A stretch of 11,855 nucleotides of DNA from Pseudomonadota bacterium (GTDB lineage: Bacteria; Desulfobacterota; Desulfovibrionia; Desulfovibrionales; Desulfovibrionaceae): assembly GCA_023390395.1 (NCBI GenBank), contig JAEWCY010000031.1, positions 1 through 11,855 of the forward strand, read 5' to 3'. The notes under the pieces were generated by a model. It saw only the letters and a list, made by a program, of their open reading frames with translations, ran no database searches and had not been told where the DNA came from. Both the position numbers and the translations under genes were made by a program. Each line of letters opens with the position of its first letter. Within the stretch, counting starts at the first letter, position 1. Below are positions 1 through 7,362 of the stretch, piece after piece.

Positions 1-667
1 AAAACTCCTGCCCCTGTCCGGGCTTAGCTGGCTGCGCCTTCTCTACCTTTATCCCTCCGGGGTGACGGACTCCCTGCTGGCGTTTCTGGCCGGCGCGGGG
101 CGGCCGTTCGTGCCCTATTTCGACATCCCCTTCCAGCACGTGCATCCTGAAATGCTCGCGGCCATGGCCCGTCCCAAAGCGGCCGATGCGGACGCGGTGA
201 TCGCACGCGTGCGCCGGCATTTTCCGGACGCGGCCCTGCGTTCGACATTTATTGTCGGCCTGCCGGGCGAGACAAAGGCGCATTTCCAGGCGCTGCTCGA
301 TTTCGTCATGCGCACCCGGCTCATGCACGTGGGCGTTTTTCCCTACCACCGCGAGGAGGGCACGCCCGCCGCGACCATGCCCGGCCAGGTGCGCCGGGAC
401 GTGAAGGAGCGGCGCGCGGCAGCGATCATGGCCGCGCAACGGGAGATCAGCGCCGAACTGCTCGAGGCGTTCGTGGGCACGCAGCAGGAGGTGCTCGTGG
501 ACGCGGTCCATCCCGAATGGCCGGGGCTCCATGTAGGCCGAACCTGGTTCCAGGCCCCGGAAATCGACGGCGTGACCTACGTCAGCGGCCCCGGCGTCGC
601 GCCGGGCAAAATGATCACCGCCAGCATCGAGGAAGCCAAGGAATACGACCTGGTGGCCCTGGCCTGA
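1..667 (+). CDS. rimO: RimO, ribosomal protein S12 methylthiotransferase (3' part only)
   Basis: This is the C-terminal 221 residues of a radical-SAM methylthiotransferase, cut by the left window edge; the reading frame is open from base 2, so the GTG at 62 is an internal codon. RimO adds a methylthio group to an aspartate of ribosomal protein S12 in the cytoplasm. Visible landmarks, numbered from the first visible codon: YFDIPFQH at 39-46 (RimO/MiaB proteins have Y.DIP.QH here), STFIVGLPGET at 81-91, VGVFPYHREEGTPAA around 110-124, then a TRAM-like RNA-binding domain from about 155 to the end, finishing EAKEYDLVALA. The FPY..EEGTPAA stretch and the EYDL ending favour RimO over MiaB. The CxxxCxxC cluster motif would lie upstream of the window and cannot be checked. 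The family is about 430-450 residues, so roughly half is visible. The next gene starts 50 bp downstream. Confidence 0.9.
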   Translation, partial: KLLPLSGLSWLRLLYLYPSGVTDSLLAFLAGAGRPFVPYFDIPFQHVHPEMLAAMARPKAADADAVIARVRRHFPDAALRSTFIVGLPGETKAHFQALLDFVMRTRLMHVGVFPYHREEGTPAATMPGQVRRDVKERRAAAIMAAQREISAELLEAFVGTQQEVLVDAVHPEWPGLHVGRTWFQAPEIDGVTYVSGPGVAPGKMITASIEEAKEYDLVALA

Positions 668-717
668 TCCCCTGCCGGCCGTGCCCGTCCGCTCGAGGCA
701 AGGCGTGGAGGAGAGGG

Positions 718-2277
718 ATGCGGATTGTCTATTCCGGCATGTTTCTGGGCGAAGGGCTCCGACTGCTCGGCCACGAGATTCTGCCGTTGTCCCTGCGCGC
801 CGACCTGCCCTTCGACGCCCTGGTGGCCCAGGCATGTCCCGAGCCGGACCTCGTCCTCCTGGAGCTGTGGGGCGGCTGCGTCCTGCCCGACGCCATGCAG
901 GAAACCCGGCATCGCGTCGCCGCCTACTGCATAGACACCCCCCTCAACGCCTTCTGGATGCGGCACTTCCTCAAGCTGTGCGACGATGTCTTCGTCGACC
1001 AGCAGGCCAGCGTCGCACAGCTCGCCGCGGATGGCATCAACGCCGCATGGCTGCCTCTTTGCGCCAGCGAAGACGACTTCATGCCCTCCAGCCCAAAAGA
1101 ACACTTCCTGACGTTCGTCGGCAGGGACACTCCCCAGCGCGTCAAACGCCGCAATCTGTTGCGGCTTCTCAAACGCCATCTTCCCGTCACCGTTTCCGAA
1201 ACCCTCAGCCGCCATGCGATGCAGGAACTGTTCGCCCGCTCCCAGGTCGTGCTCAACGAGAATCTTTTCAGCGGGTTGACGTTGCGCGTCTTCCAGGCCC
1301 TGGCCTCGGGCTCGCTCCTGCTGACCGAGGCGGGAGGGGACGGCGTGGACGTCCATTTCCGGGACCGTGAACATCTCGTCTGTTATGAGCCGGCGAACAT
1401 CCTCGACATCCTGTCCGCCATGCGCCGCAATAACGATGCATATCGGGAAATCGCCCGACGGGGGCAGGAACTGTGCCGAGCGCGGCATACCAGTCGCGCC
1501 CGTGCCCGGACCCTGCTGGAACGCATTGTCGCCGGCCCCGGGAACAACGCCCGGCCGGTGGGACTGCGACGGATAGCGGCGGCCAAGGCCCTGTATTTCC
1601 AGGCGCTGCGCCATGGCGGGTCGTTCGCCGCAGCGGTTCGTGAGTTGGCGCAATCCGCCGGAGATCGGGACGCCGACGCCCGCGACGCCGCCCATGTGCT
1701 GGGCAGCATCATGGCCAGGCGGGGCGACGACCTCGCGGCGCGACGCCACCTCGCCATGGCTTCCGAGCTGCCGGGAGCCGATGGGTTCATCGCCGCCGCC
1801 AAGCTGGCCCTCACCTTCCTGTATCACGGCGCGCCGGCCGAGGCGGCGCGCACCCTGGGCGAGGCGCTTCGGCGCTTGCCCGGGCCGGAAAGGGACTGGG
1901 AGATTCCCGCTCTCGCACGTGCCCCCAGGCCATCCCAGACGCTGTTTCTCTTCCTGGCCCGGGTGCTGCTCGCCCTGGGCCGGGTCCATGAACTGGGCCT
2001 GCTCAAGGCTGCCACCGAGCGCTATCCCGACACCGCTTTCGAATATGTCCGACTCGCCTGGGAACAGGGGCATACGGCGCCCGTGCTCGACGTTATCCTC
2101 GCCTGCGCCGCGCGCAGCGACACGGAATCCGAGATCCTGGACATCCTTGACGCCGCCATCGCGCAAGGCGTGGCGACGGACCGGCAGATTCTTGCCAGCG
2201 CGGAACTCCACACCCGACTCTACTCTCCCGATACGGCCGCAGGCATCCTCAAGGCTTTTCGCCGGTCCATGCACTGA
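718..2277 (+). CDS. CgeB-like glycosyltransferase with helical-repeat C-terminal half
   Basis: The protein is 519 residues, likely cytoplasmic, with no signal peptide. I chose the ATG at 718 because GGAGGAG lies at 707-713; an upstream extension would run back inside rimO. The N-terminal half resembles the CgeB/DUF3880 glycosyltransferases (GT-B-like). Its C-terminal Rossmann-type segment shows NENLFSGLTLRVFQALASGS at 180-199, then LLLTEAGGDG at 200-209 and EHLVCYEP. This is the typical region where a nucleotide-sugar is bound, with E204 as the candidate phosphate or sugar contact. From about residue 285 to the end the sequence is alanine- and arginine-rich helices in TPR-like pairs (for example AAKALYFQALRHGG and RHLAMASELPGADGFIAAAK). 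The helical part could be a protein-interaction or acceptor-recognition module. Donor and acceptor cannot be told from sequence. In related bacteria such proteins modify surface polysaccharide or flagellin, but no such gene adjoins it here. The 50-bp gap after rimO suggests co-transcription. Confidence 0.72.
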   Translation: MRIVYSGMFLGEGLRLLGHEILPLSLRADLPFDALVAQACPEPDLVLLELWGGCVLPDAMQETRHRVAAYCIDTPLNAFWMRHFLKLCDDVFVDQQASVAQLAADGINAAWLPLCASEDDFMPSSPKEHFLTFVGRDTPQRVKRRNLLRLLKRHLPVTVSETLSRHAMQELFARSQVVLNENLFSGLTLRVFQALASGSLLLTEAGGDGVDVHFRDREHLVCYEPANILDILSAMRRNNDAYREIARRGQELCRARHTSRARARTLLERIVAGPGNNARPVGLRRIAAAKALYFQALRHGGSFAAAVRELAQSAGDRDADARDAAHVLGSIMARRGDDLAARRHLAMASELPGADGFIAAAKLALTFLYHGAPAEAARTLGEALRRLPGPERDWEIPALARAPRPSQTLFLFLARVLLALGRVHELGLLKAATERYPDTAFEYVRLAWEQGHTAPVLDVILACAARSDTESEILDILDAAIAQGVATDRQILASAELHTRLYSPDTAAGILKAFRRSMH

Positions 2278-2341
2278 CGCGCGGCGCGTACCCCGCTAGG
2301 CAGCCTCGCCCGGCCGGTGCGGAATCTCCGGATTATTGGTG

Positions 2342-2370
2342 TTGTGCCTTCGCGGTCTTTCTGCTACGAC
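2342..2370 (+). promoter_or_regulatory. Possible extended -10 promoter for rpsA-sppA
   Basis: TTGTGC (2342-2347) and TACGAC (2365-2370) are 17 bp apart, and TGC directly precedes the -10, matching the TGn extended -10 pattern. This would start transcription near 2377, about 38 bp before the rpsA start. The hexamers themselves match consensus only partly, so this is a prediction from spacing and position. I see no convincing intrinsic terminator for the upstream glycosyltransferase in 2278-2341. Confidence 0.35.
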
Positions 2371-2414
2371 CAAAAATCCTTTTCACAGGGATAGATCGTG
2401 TTGGAGGTCAACTC

Positions 2415-4145
2415 ATGGACAAAACCCCGGAAATGAATGCCAACCCTAACTTGGACATGGAAGTCAACTTCGAGGCCGCGCTCGAAAATTACCTCAATGA
2501 GGATTTCGGCGATCTGGAAGAAGGTTCCATCACCCAGGGCGTCGTGGTGCGTATCGGCAAGGAGCACGTCCTCGTCGACGTGAACTTCAAGTCCGAAGGC
2601 CAGATTCCCGTCAATGAATTCCTTGATGCCGCCGGCGAACTCGAAGTGGCCGTCGGCGACCAGATCGACGTCTACGTCGTCTCCAAGAACGAATCCGAAG
2701 GCACCATCTACCTGTCCCGCGAACGGGCCAAGCGGATGCAGCTTTTTGATAAGCTCGAGGAAATTCAGGAAAAGAATGACGTCATCACCGGTCGGATCGT
2801 GCGCCGCATCAAAGGCGGCTACACCGTCGACCTGGGCGGCGTCGAAGCCTTCCTGCCCGGCTCCCACGTCGATCTGCGGCCCGTGCCTGACATGGATGCC
2901 CTGGTCGGCCAGGAGTTCGAATTCCGCGTGCTCAAGATCAACCGCCGCCGCAGCAACGTCATCGTCTCCCGGCGGGTGCTGCTCGAAGAGCGGCGCGATT
3001 CCATGCGCAAGGACCTGCTCAAGACCCTCGAAGAGGGCCAGGTCGTCACCGGCCGCGTGAAAAACATCACCGAGTACGGCGTGTTCGTCGACCTCGGCGG
3101 CCTCGACGGCCTGATGCACATCACCGACATGTCCTGGAAGCGCATCAAGCATCCCAAGGAGCTCGTGCACCTGGGCGACGAACTGGAGCTCAAGGTCCTG
3201 TCTTTCGACCAGGAGAAGCAGAAGGTTTCGCTGGGCATGAAACAGCTCGTGTCCGATCCCTGGGAGAACATCGCCGGCAAGTACCCCGAGGGCACGCGCC
3301 TGGCCGGCAAGGTCACCAACCTGGTCGACTACGGCGCCTTCGTCGAGCTCGAGCCCGGCGTCGAAGGCCTGGTCCACATCTCCGAGATGTCCTGGACCAG
3401 AAAGCTGCGTCACCCGAGCCAGATGGTCCACGTCGGCGACGAAGTCGAGGTGGTGGTGCTCTCCGTCGATCCGGAGAAAAAGCGCATCTCGCTCGGCATG
3501 AAGCAGGTGCGGCCCAACCCCTGGGACATCGTGGCCGAGAAGTACCCCGAAGGCACCATCCTTGAGGGTTCGGTGAAAAACATCACCGAATTCGGCATCT
3601 TCATCGGCATCGAGGACGGCATCGACGGCCTGATCCACGTCTCCGACATCTCCTGGACCAAAAAGGTCCGCCATCCCGGCGAGATGTTCAAGAGCGGCGA
3701 CATCGTCATGGCCAAGGTGCTGACCGTGGACAAGGAAAACGAGAAGTTCACCCTCGGCATCAAGCAGCTCTCCGAAGATCCCTGGACCCGCGTGCCCGAC
3801 ACCTACCCGGTCGGCACCATGGTCAAGGGCACGGTGACCAACATCACCGACTTCGGCCTGTTCGTCGAGGTGGAGGAAGGCATCGAAGGCCTGGTCCACG
3901 TCTCGGAAATCAGCCGCAAGAAGGTCAAGACCCCGGCCGAGCTGTACAAGGAAGGGGACGAGATCGAAGCCAAGGTCATTCACGTCAGCGCCGACGAACG
4001 CCGCCTGGGCCTGTCCATCAAGTCCATCAAGGACGAAGAGGACAAGCGCAAGGCCAAGGAGTTCCGCACCGCCGGGCCGTCCGATACGGGCAGCAACCTC
4101 GGCGAGCTGCTGCGTCAGAAGTTGGAAGAGGATGCCCAGCGCTAA
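2415..4145 (+). CDS. rpsA: 30S ribosomal protein S1, six S1 domains
   Basis: This 576-residue protein is close to the length of E. coli S1 (557). It binds mRNA and helps place it on the 30S subunit for initiation. The ATG at 2415 is preceded by GGAGG (2403-2407) at 7-nt spacing. Six S1 (OB-fold) domains can be laid out at about residues 36-103, 120-187, 207-275, 292-362, 379-449 and 466-536. Domains 1 and 2 are divergent, as expected for the ribosome-binding part. Domains 3-6 are near copies with the pattern G.V.NI..YG.FV.L..G..GL.H.S..SW and end in SLG.K/TLGIK. A charged tail follows (about 537-576). The gene overlaps sppA by 14 bp, so the two are one transcriptional unit. Confidence 0.97.
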   Translation: MDKTPEMNANPNLDMEVNFEAALENYLNEDFGDLEEGSITQGVVVRIGKEHVLVDVNFKSEGQIPVNEFLDAAGELEVAVGDQIDVYVVSKNESEGTIYLSRERAKRMQLFDKLEEIQEKNDVITGRIVRRIKGGYTVDLGGVEAFLPGSHVDLRPVPDMDALVGQEFEFRVLKINRRRSNVIVSRRVLLEERRDSMRKDLLKTLEEGQVVTGRVKNITEYGVFVDLGGLDGLMHITDMSWKRIKHPKELVHLGDELELKVLSFDQEKQKVSLGMKQLVSDPWENIAGKYPEGTRLAGKVTNLVDYGAFVELEPGVEGLVHISEMSWTRKLRHPSQMVHVGDEVEVVVLSVDPEKKRISLGMKQVRPNPWDIVAEKYPEGTILEGSVKNITEFGIFIGIEDGIDGLIHVSDISWTKKVRHPGEMFKSGDIVMAKVLTVDKENEKFTLGIKQLSEDPWTRVPDTYPVGTMVKGTVTNITDFGLFVEVEEGIEGLVHVSEISRKKVKTPAELYKEGDEIEAKVIHVSADERRLGLSIKSIKDEEDKRKAKEFRTAGPSDTGSNLGELLRQKLEEDAQR

Positions 4146-5067
4146 GTCATCCTTCGTTTCCCGCCACCCGATTCTGTTCGGGCTGGTCCTCGCCGTGGCG
4201 GCCGTGATCCTCGTTTTGGGCATCACGGCCGCCCTCGGCGTCATGGGCCACGACGCGGAAGGCGAACATCTTTTCGGCGCAACCGACGCCCGTATCGGCG
4301 TGGTGCGCATCGAAGGCCCCATCACCGACGCCGACGACGTGGTGGCCTTTATCCGCAAGCTGCGCAAGGACGCCTCCGTCAAGGGCGTGATCCTGCGCGT
4401 CAATTCCCCGGGCGGCGCGTTTGGCCCGTCCCAGGAAATGTACATGGCGGTGAAGAAGCTGCGCGCGGTCAAACCCGTGATCGCCTCCTTCTCCACCGTG
4501 GCCGCATCCGGCGGCTATTACGCCGCCTGCCCGGCCAACCGCATCTTCGCCAATCCCGGCACCATCACCGGCAGCATCGGCGTCATGACACAGTTCGCCA
4601 ACGTGCGCGACCTGCTGCAAAAGCTGGGCATCGATTTCGAGTCCCTGACCACGGGCAAGCTCAAGGATGCGGGCAGCCCCTTCAAGCCGCTCACCGACGA
4701 CCAGCGCGCCTACCTCAAGGGACTTATTGACGACCTCAACAAGCAGTTTTCCGGCGACGTGGCCAAGGAACGCAAGTTGAGCAAGGACGCCATCGCGGCC
4801 ATTGCCGACGGCCGGGCCATGACCGGAGCCCACGCCCTGTCCCTCGGGCTTGTGGATGAGCTTGGCGGCCAGGAAGAGGCCGTGGACTATCTCAAGAAGG
4901 AAACCGGGCTCACCGGCGACGTGCCGCTGCTCAAAGGCCCCAAGAAAAAGTCCGGCCTGCTCGAAAAGCTCACGTCCTCCCTTTCCCTGCCCGATCTACG
5001 CGACATGGCCCTGCTCACCGCGCTGGCGAGCCTGACGCAAAGCCAACCTCTGCCGCAAAGCCGCTAA
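4132..5067 (+). CDS. sppA: Signal peptide peptidase SppA, 36K type
   Basis: This 311-residue membrane-anchored serine protease belongs to peptidase family S49, which clears cleaved signal peptides from the inner membrane. A basic N-terminus and hydrophobic anchor at about 12-38 (ILFGLVLAVAAVILVLG) place the catalytic domain in the periplasm. The nucleophile is S126 in AASGGYY and the general base is probably K178 in GKLKDAGSPF. Their 52-residue separation equals that of S147/K199 in the short B. subtilis enzyme. NSPGGAFGPS at 91-100 is the usual S49 substrate-strand region. The single catalytic domain sets it apart from the 67-kDa tandem E. coli enzyme. The ATG at 4132 lies inside the last codons of rpsA in another frame. 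The purine stretch GGAAGAGG ends right at it, giving a short Shine-Dalgarno spacing, which fits translational coupling to rpsA. A downstream GTG at 4195 would cut into the membrane anchor. Confidence 0.93.
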   Translation: MPSAKSSFVSRHPILFGLVLAVAAVILVLGITAALGVMGHDAEGEHLFGATDARIGVVRIEGPITDADDVVAFIRKLRKDASVKGVILRVNSPGGAFGPSQEMYMAVKKLRAVKPVIASFSTVAASGGYYAACPANRIFANPGTITGSIGVMTQFANVRDLLQKLGIDFESLTTGKLKDAGSPFKPLTDDQRAYLKGLIDDLNKQFSGDVAKERKLSKDAIAAIADGRAMTGAHALSLGLVDELGGQEEAVDYLKKETGLTGDVPLLKGPKKKSGLLEKLTSSLSLPDLRDMALLTALASLTQSQPLPQSR

Positions 5068-5188
5068 AACGCCCTTTCGCGTATTATGGGTGGGGCTTGT
5101 CCGGGCTACGACCTGCCGCAACGTCGCTCTCAAACGCGTCCGCCCCCGTTTCCCCGACCCTTTTCATCGCTTACGCTTTTCGCGTGAC

Positions 5189-5204
5189 ATGACGACTCCG
5201 TCAT
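5189..5204. repeat. Inverted repeat ATGACG-ACTC-CGTCAT (possible operator)
   Basis: This is a perfect 6-bp inverted repeat with a 4-nt centre. It sits 26 bp upstream of the predicted -35 of the FAH-family gene and could be a regulator site or a small hairpin. No regulator gene is nearby to match it to. The rest of 5068-5188 shows no gene and no clear intrinsic terminator for sppA. Confidence 0.35.
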
Positions 5205-5230
5205 CCGGCGCGATCCTTCTCCCGCACGTC

Positions 5231-5260
5231 TTGACGCCGCGCGCATCCCGCTTCTAGAGT
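5231..5260 (+). promoter_or_regulatory. Sigma70-like promoter for the FAH-family gene
   Basis: TTGACG (5231-5236) and TAGAGT (5255-5260) are separated by 18 bp, which puts the start of transcription near 5267 and leaves a leader of about 20 nt before the ATG at 5288. Shine-Dalgarno GGAGG is at 5279-5283. A direct repeat GCGCGCATC occurs at 5239-5247 (inside the spacer) and 5261-5269 (at the start site), exactly 22 bp apart, so a dimeric regulator could occupy both. Confidence 0.5.
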
Positions 5261-5287
5261 GCGCGCATCATTGCCGTTGGAGGGAGC

Positions 5288-6160
5288 ATGCGCTGCGTCA
5301 CGTTTTCCCACACTTCCGGCCCCCGCCTCGGGGTGCGTCTGGGCGATGTGCTGGTCGATCTGGCCGTTGCCGCGCCCGAGTTGCCCCGGGACATGAAATC
5401 CCTGCTGGCCCTTGGCGATGCCGGGCTCGCGCAAGCGGCCGAGGCCGCCGCCGCGGCTCCGGTTGCCGCGCAGCAGCGCTTTTCCGCCGTCCGCCTGTTG
5501 CCGCCCGTGCCCAACCCGGACAAAATCCTGTGCGTGGGTCTCAATTACATTGACCACGCCATCGAGATCGATCCGAAAAACCTGCCCGAACATCCCGTCT
5601 TTTTCGGGCGCATGGCCACGACTCTGGTGGCGCACGACGCGCCCCTGGTTCGGCCCCGCGTGTCCCAGCGGCTCGACTTCGAAGGCGAGGTGGCGGCCGT
5701 CATCGGCATCGGCGGCCGGCATATCCCTCCCGAAGCCGCCCTGGCCCATGTGGCCGGGTATGCACTGTTCAACGAAGGTTCCGTGCGCGACTACCAGTTC
5801 CGCTCCAGCCAGTGGTTTCTGGGCAAGAATTTCGACAATACGGGCGCGTTCGGCCCGGAACTGTGCACCGCCGACGAGCTCCCCCCGGGCGCGCGCGGGC
5901 TGCGCCTCTCCACCGCCGTCAACGGCGAAATCATGCAGGAAGCTTCGACCGCGGACATGCTCTTCGACGTGGCCGCCCTCGTTTCCACACTGTCCGAAGC
6001 CATGACCCTGGCGCCGGGCGATGTCATCGTCACCGGCACGCCCTCGGGCGTCGGTTTCGCCCGCACCCCGCCCGTCTTCCTCAAACCCGGGGACGTGTGC
6101 GAAATCGAGCTCGAAGGCTACGGCGTCCTGCGCAATCCCGTTGCTGATGAAGAAGGCTAA
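5288..6160 (+). CDS. Fumarylacetoacetate hydrolase (FAH) family protein
   Basis: This is a 290-residue cytoplasmic enzyme of the FAH superfamily. Members use a divalent metal to hydrolyse, hydrate, isomerise or decarboxylate 2-oxo acids. The short N-terminal domain (about 1-70) is followed by the FAH fold from PDKILCVGLNYIDHA (78-91). Metal ligands are E132 and E134 in DFEGE. The third ligand, usually an aspartate in N-D-x-S-x-R-D, is E163 here (FNEGSVRDYQ). GKNFDNTGAFGP at 179-190 supplies the conserved K180 and D183, and VTGTPSGVGFAR (248-259) is the family signature. Full length, with no break. The ATG at 5288 has GGAGG at 4-nt spacing. Possible activities include acylpyruvate hydrolase, oxaloacetate decarboxylase (FAHD1-like), or an aromatic-ring-cleavage step. 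No catabolic partner gene is adjacent, so I do not name a substrate. It has its own promoter and a hairpin 5 bp after the stop. Confidence 0.87.
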   Translation: MRCVTFSHTSGPRLGVRLGDVLVDLAVAAPELPRDMKSLLALGDAGLAQAAEAAAAAPVAAQQRFSAVRLLPPVPNPDKILCVGLNYIDHAIEIDPKNLPEHPVFFGRMATTLVAHDAPLVRPRVSQRLDFEGEVAAVIGIGGRHIPPEAALAHVAGYALFNEGSVRDYQFRSSQWFLGKNFDNTGAFGPELCTADELPPGARGLRLSTAVNGEIMQEASTADMLFDVAALVSTLSEAMTLAPGDVIVTGTPSGVGFARTPPVFLKPGDVCEIELEGYGVLRNPVADEEG

Positions 6161-6165
6161 GAAAT

Positions 6166-6224
6166 GGGGGGAAACCTTTCTGAAGAAAGGTTCTCCCCCC
6201 AGGCCCCCTTTCCAAAGACTTTTT
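6166..6224 (+). terminator. Hairpin plus C-tract and T5, end of FAH-family gene
   Basis: The hairpin starts 5 bp after the FAH stop. The left arm 6166-6180 (GGGGGGAAACCTTTC) pairs with 6185-6200, giving 15 bp with one bulged C at 6193 and a TGAA loop. Instead of a U-run directly after the stem there is a C-rich stretch (6201-6208), then TTTCCAAAGAC and T5 at 6220-6224. The delayed U-run makes this an atypical terminator. A minor 6-bp hairpin (6231-6236 with 6245-6250) follows. The arrangement resembles the mirror-image element at 6293-6358. Confidence 0.6.
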
Positions 6225-6292
6225 CAATGATTGCTTTTTTCAGGAAGCAACCAATATCGTCCCTGCTGCGCAAAAAAAGACACCCTCGCCTG

Positions 6293-6358
6293 CTGAAAGT
6301 TTTCAGGGGGGAGAACGCGAGAGGGGGACCCTTTTTGAAAAAAGGGTCCCCCTCTCGC
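6293..6358 (-). terminator. 19-bp perfect hairpin module, end of LysM gene
   Basis: Just beyond the LysM stop on the minus strand, 6317-6335 pairs perfectly with 6340-6358 (19 bp, 4-nt loop). Reading in the minus direction, the stem is followed by TTCTCCCCCC and then the small palindrome CTGAAAACTTTCAG (6306 to 6293). No U-run follows the stem, so classical intrinsic termination is not assured. The hairpin may act as a 3' stability element, or with Rho. The order hairpin, C6 tract, AAA-CTTT palindrome matches the + strand element at 6166-6224. Confidence 0.55.
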
Positions 6359-6380
6359 ACAATCACCACGTTCCCAAAAA

Positions 6381-7310
6381 CTAACGCCAGGCTTTCTTCT
6401 GGGCGGAATAGCTGAAAATTTCCCGGATGTTTTCGTTCTTGGACGTGAACGGTCCGGCAAGGGCCGCCTGCTTGGTCGGAGCTTCGCAGGTGTAGACGCG
6501 CTGCAAATAGGTGATGTGGCCCACGTACGGCGTGTGCTCGTACTGCACGCGCTTGACCTCGGCGCCCAGCGACTCCCGGATGATCACGCGATAGGTGGCC
6601 TCCCAGTGATCGCCGACCTGCCGGATCTTCTTGTGGGTGATGGTGCCCACACCGAGCTTGTCCAGTTCGTCTACCCAGTTCTTGGCATAGACGAGAAATT
6701 CGTCGCGGATATTCTGAGGCACGTCGGTATTGTTGGCGATGACGCCGGTCTTGCCGAACGAGGCGCGCATGGCGTCGTCCACAACAATGGGCGGTGTCGC
6801 GGCGGCCACGGGCGCAGGCGCAAACCTGCCCTTTTTCCCCTTCTTTCCTTTGACCGGCGTGCTTTCGTCCACACCGGGGTCCAGAACCTCGCCCTTTTTG
6901 CCGGCCTTGCGCGCGGCGGCGTCTTCCGCGACCGGGGCAGGGGCCGCCTTGGCAGGTGCTGACGCGACAACGGGTTTCGCGGATGCGGGGGGCGTCGGGG
7001 CGGCGGCGACGGGTGCGGCCGCGGCGACCGCCGTCTTGCCGGGGATATGCAGGGTCTGCCCGGCCTTGAGCTTCTTGGCATCCGAGAGGTTGTTGGCCTG
7101 CATCAACTCTTTGGACGTGATGGAAAATTTCTTGGCGATAACAGCAACGGAGTCGCCCTTTTGGACTTTGTATTCCAGCGGCTTGGGCGCTTCCACGTGC
7201 AACGTGGGCGCGGGGCCGTCGGCGGGATAGACGTTGACGCCGGCCCAGGCGGCGACGGGCAGGAAGGTGAGGACGAAGGCGAGGGTGATGCGGGTTTTGG
7301 CGCTTGGCAT
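6381..7310 (-). CDS. Secreted LysM-domain protein with unrecognised C-terminal domain
   Basis: This 309-residue protein has a cleavable signal peptide (MPSAKTRITL, a hydrophobic stretch, then AAWA near residue 23), so it is periplasmic or surface-exposed. LysM at about 46-90 (YKVQKGDSV...LKAGQTLHIPG) binds the N-acetylglucosamine backbone of peptidoglycan. An Ala/Pro/Lys-rich linker spans about 92-178 and contains the basic run KGKKGKKGR (154-162). The last ~125 residues form a compact mixed domain (RASFGKTGVIANNT..., NWVDELDKLG, WEATYRVIIRESLGAEVKRVQYEHTPYVGHITYLQRVY) that I cannot assign to a family; its single cysteine is C275. I chose the ATG at 7308-7310 because GGAG lies 7 nt upstream and the signal peptide begins there. 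A longer version from a TTG at 7364 would translate the preceding terminator hairpin. It follows the vWA-OmpA gene after 74 bp and an intrinsic terminator. A structural or recognition role in the cell wall is inference. Confidence 0.8.
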   Translation of the reverse strand: MPSAKTRITLAFVLTFLPVAAWAGVNVYPADGPAPTLHVEAPKPLEYKVQKGDSVAVIAKKFSITSKELMQANNLSDAKKLKAGQTLHIPGKTAVAAAAPVAAAPTPPASAKPVVASAPAKAAPAPVAEDAAARKAGKKGEVLDPGVDESTPVKGKKGKKGRFAPAPVAAATPPIVVDDAMRASFGKTGVIANNTDVPQNIRDEFLVYAKNWVDELDKLGVGTITHKKIRQVGDHWEATYRVIIRESLGAEVKRVQYEHTPYVGHITYLQRVYTCEAPTKQAALAGPFTSKNENIREIFSYSAQKKAWR

Positions 7311-7325
7311 CCGTTTGCTCCGTGC

Positions 7326-7362
7326 AAAATACAAGGCCAGACGCCCCGAAGGGCGTCTGGCC
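7326..7362 (-). terminator. Intrinsic terminator between vWA-OmpA and LysM genes
   Basis: A perfect 12-bp stem GGCCAGACGCCC/GGGCGTCTGGCC (7335-7346 with 7351-7362) has loop TTCG on the minus strand and is followed by TTGTATTTT (7334 to 7326). This is a textbook Rho-independent terminator for the vWA-OmpA gene. A smaller 6-bp hairpin (GAGACG/CGTCTC, 7366-7371 with 7377-7382) sits between the stop codon and this stem. The LysM Shine-Dalgarno follows within a few bases of the U-tract. Confidence 0.85.

Noticed and set aside
577..2274. 565-codon minus-strand open frame opposite the glycosyltransferase
   Set aside because: The plus-strand frame has a good Shine-Dalgarno and family motifs; the antisense frame shows none.
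2364..4496. 710-codon minus-strand open frame opposite rpsA and sppA
   Set aside because: It is a mirror of two certain genes; its Asp/His/Leu/Val-rich low-complexity composition reflects GC-rich codon bias, and no domain is recognisable.
5102..5114. GCTACGACC, shared with the rpsA -10 region, as a second promoter of the same type
   Set aside because: No -35 at suitable spacing here; a 9-base match is expected by chance in similar-composition DNA.
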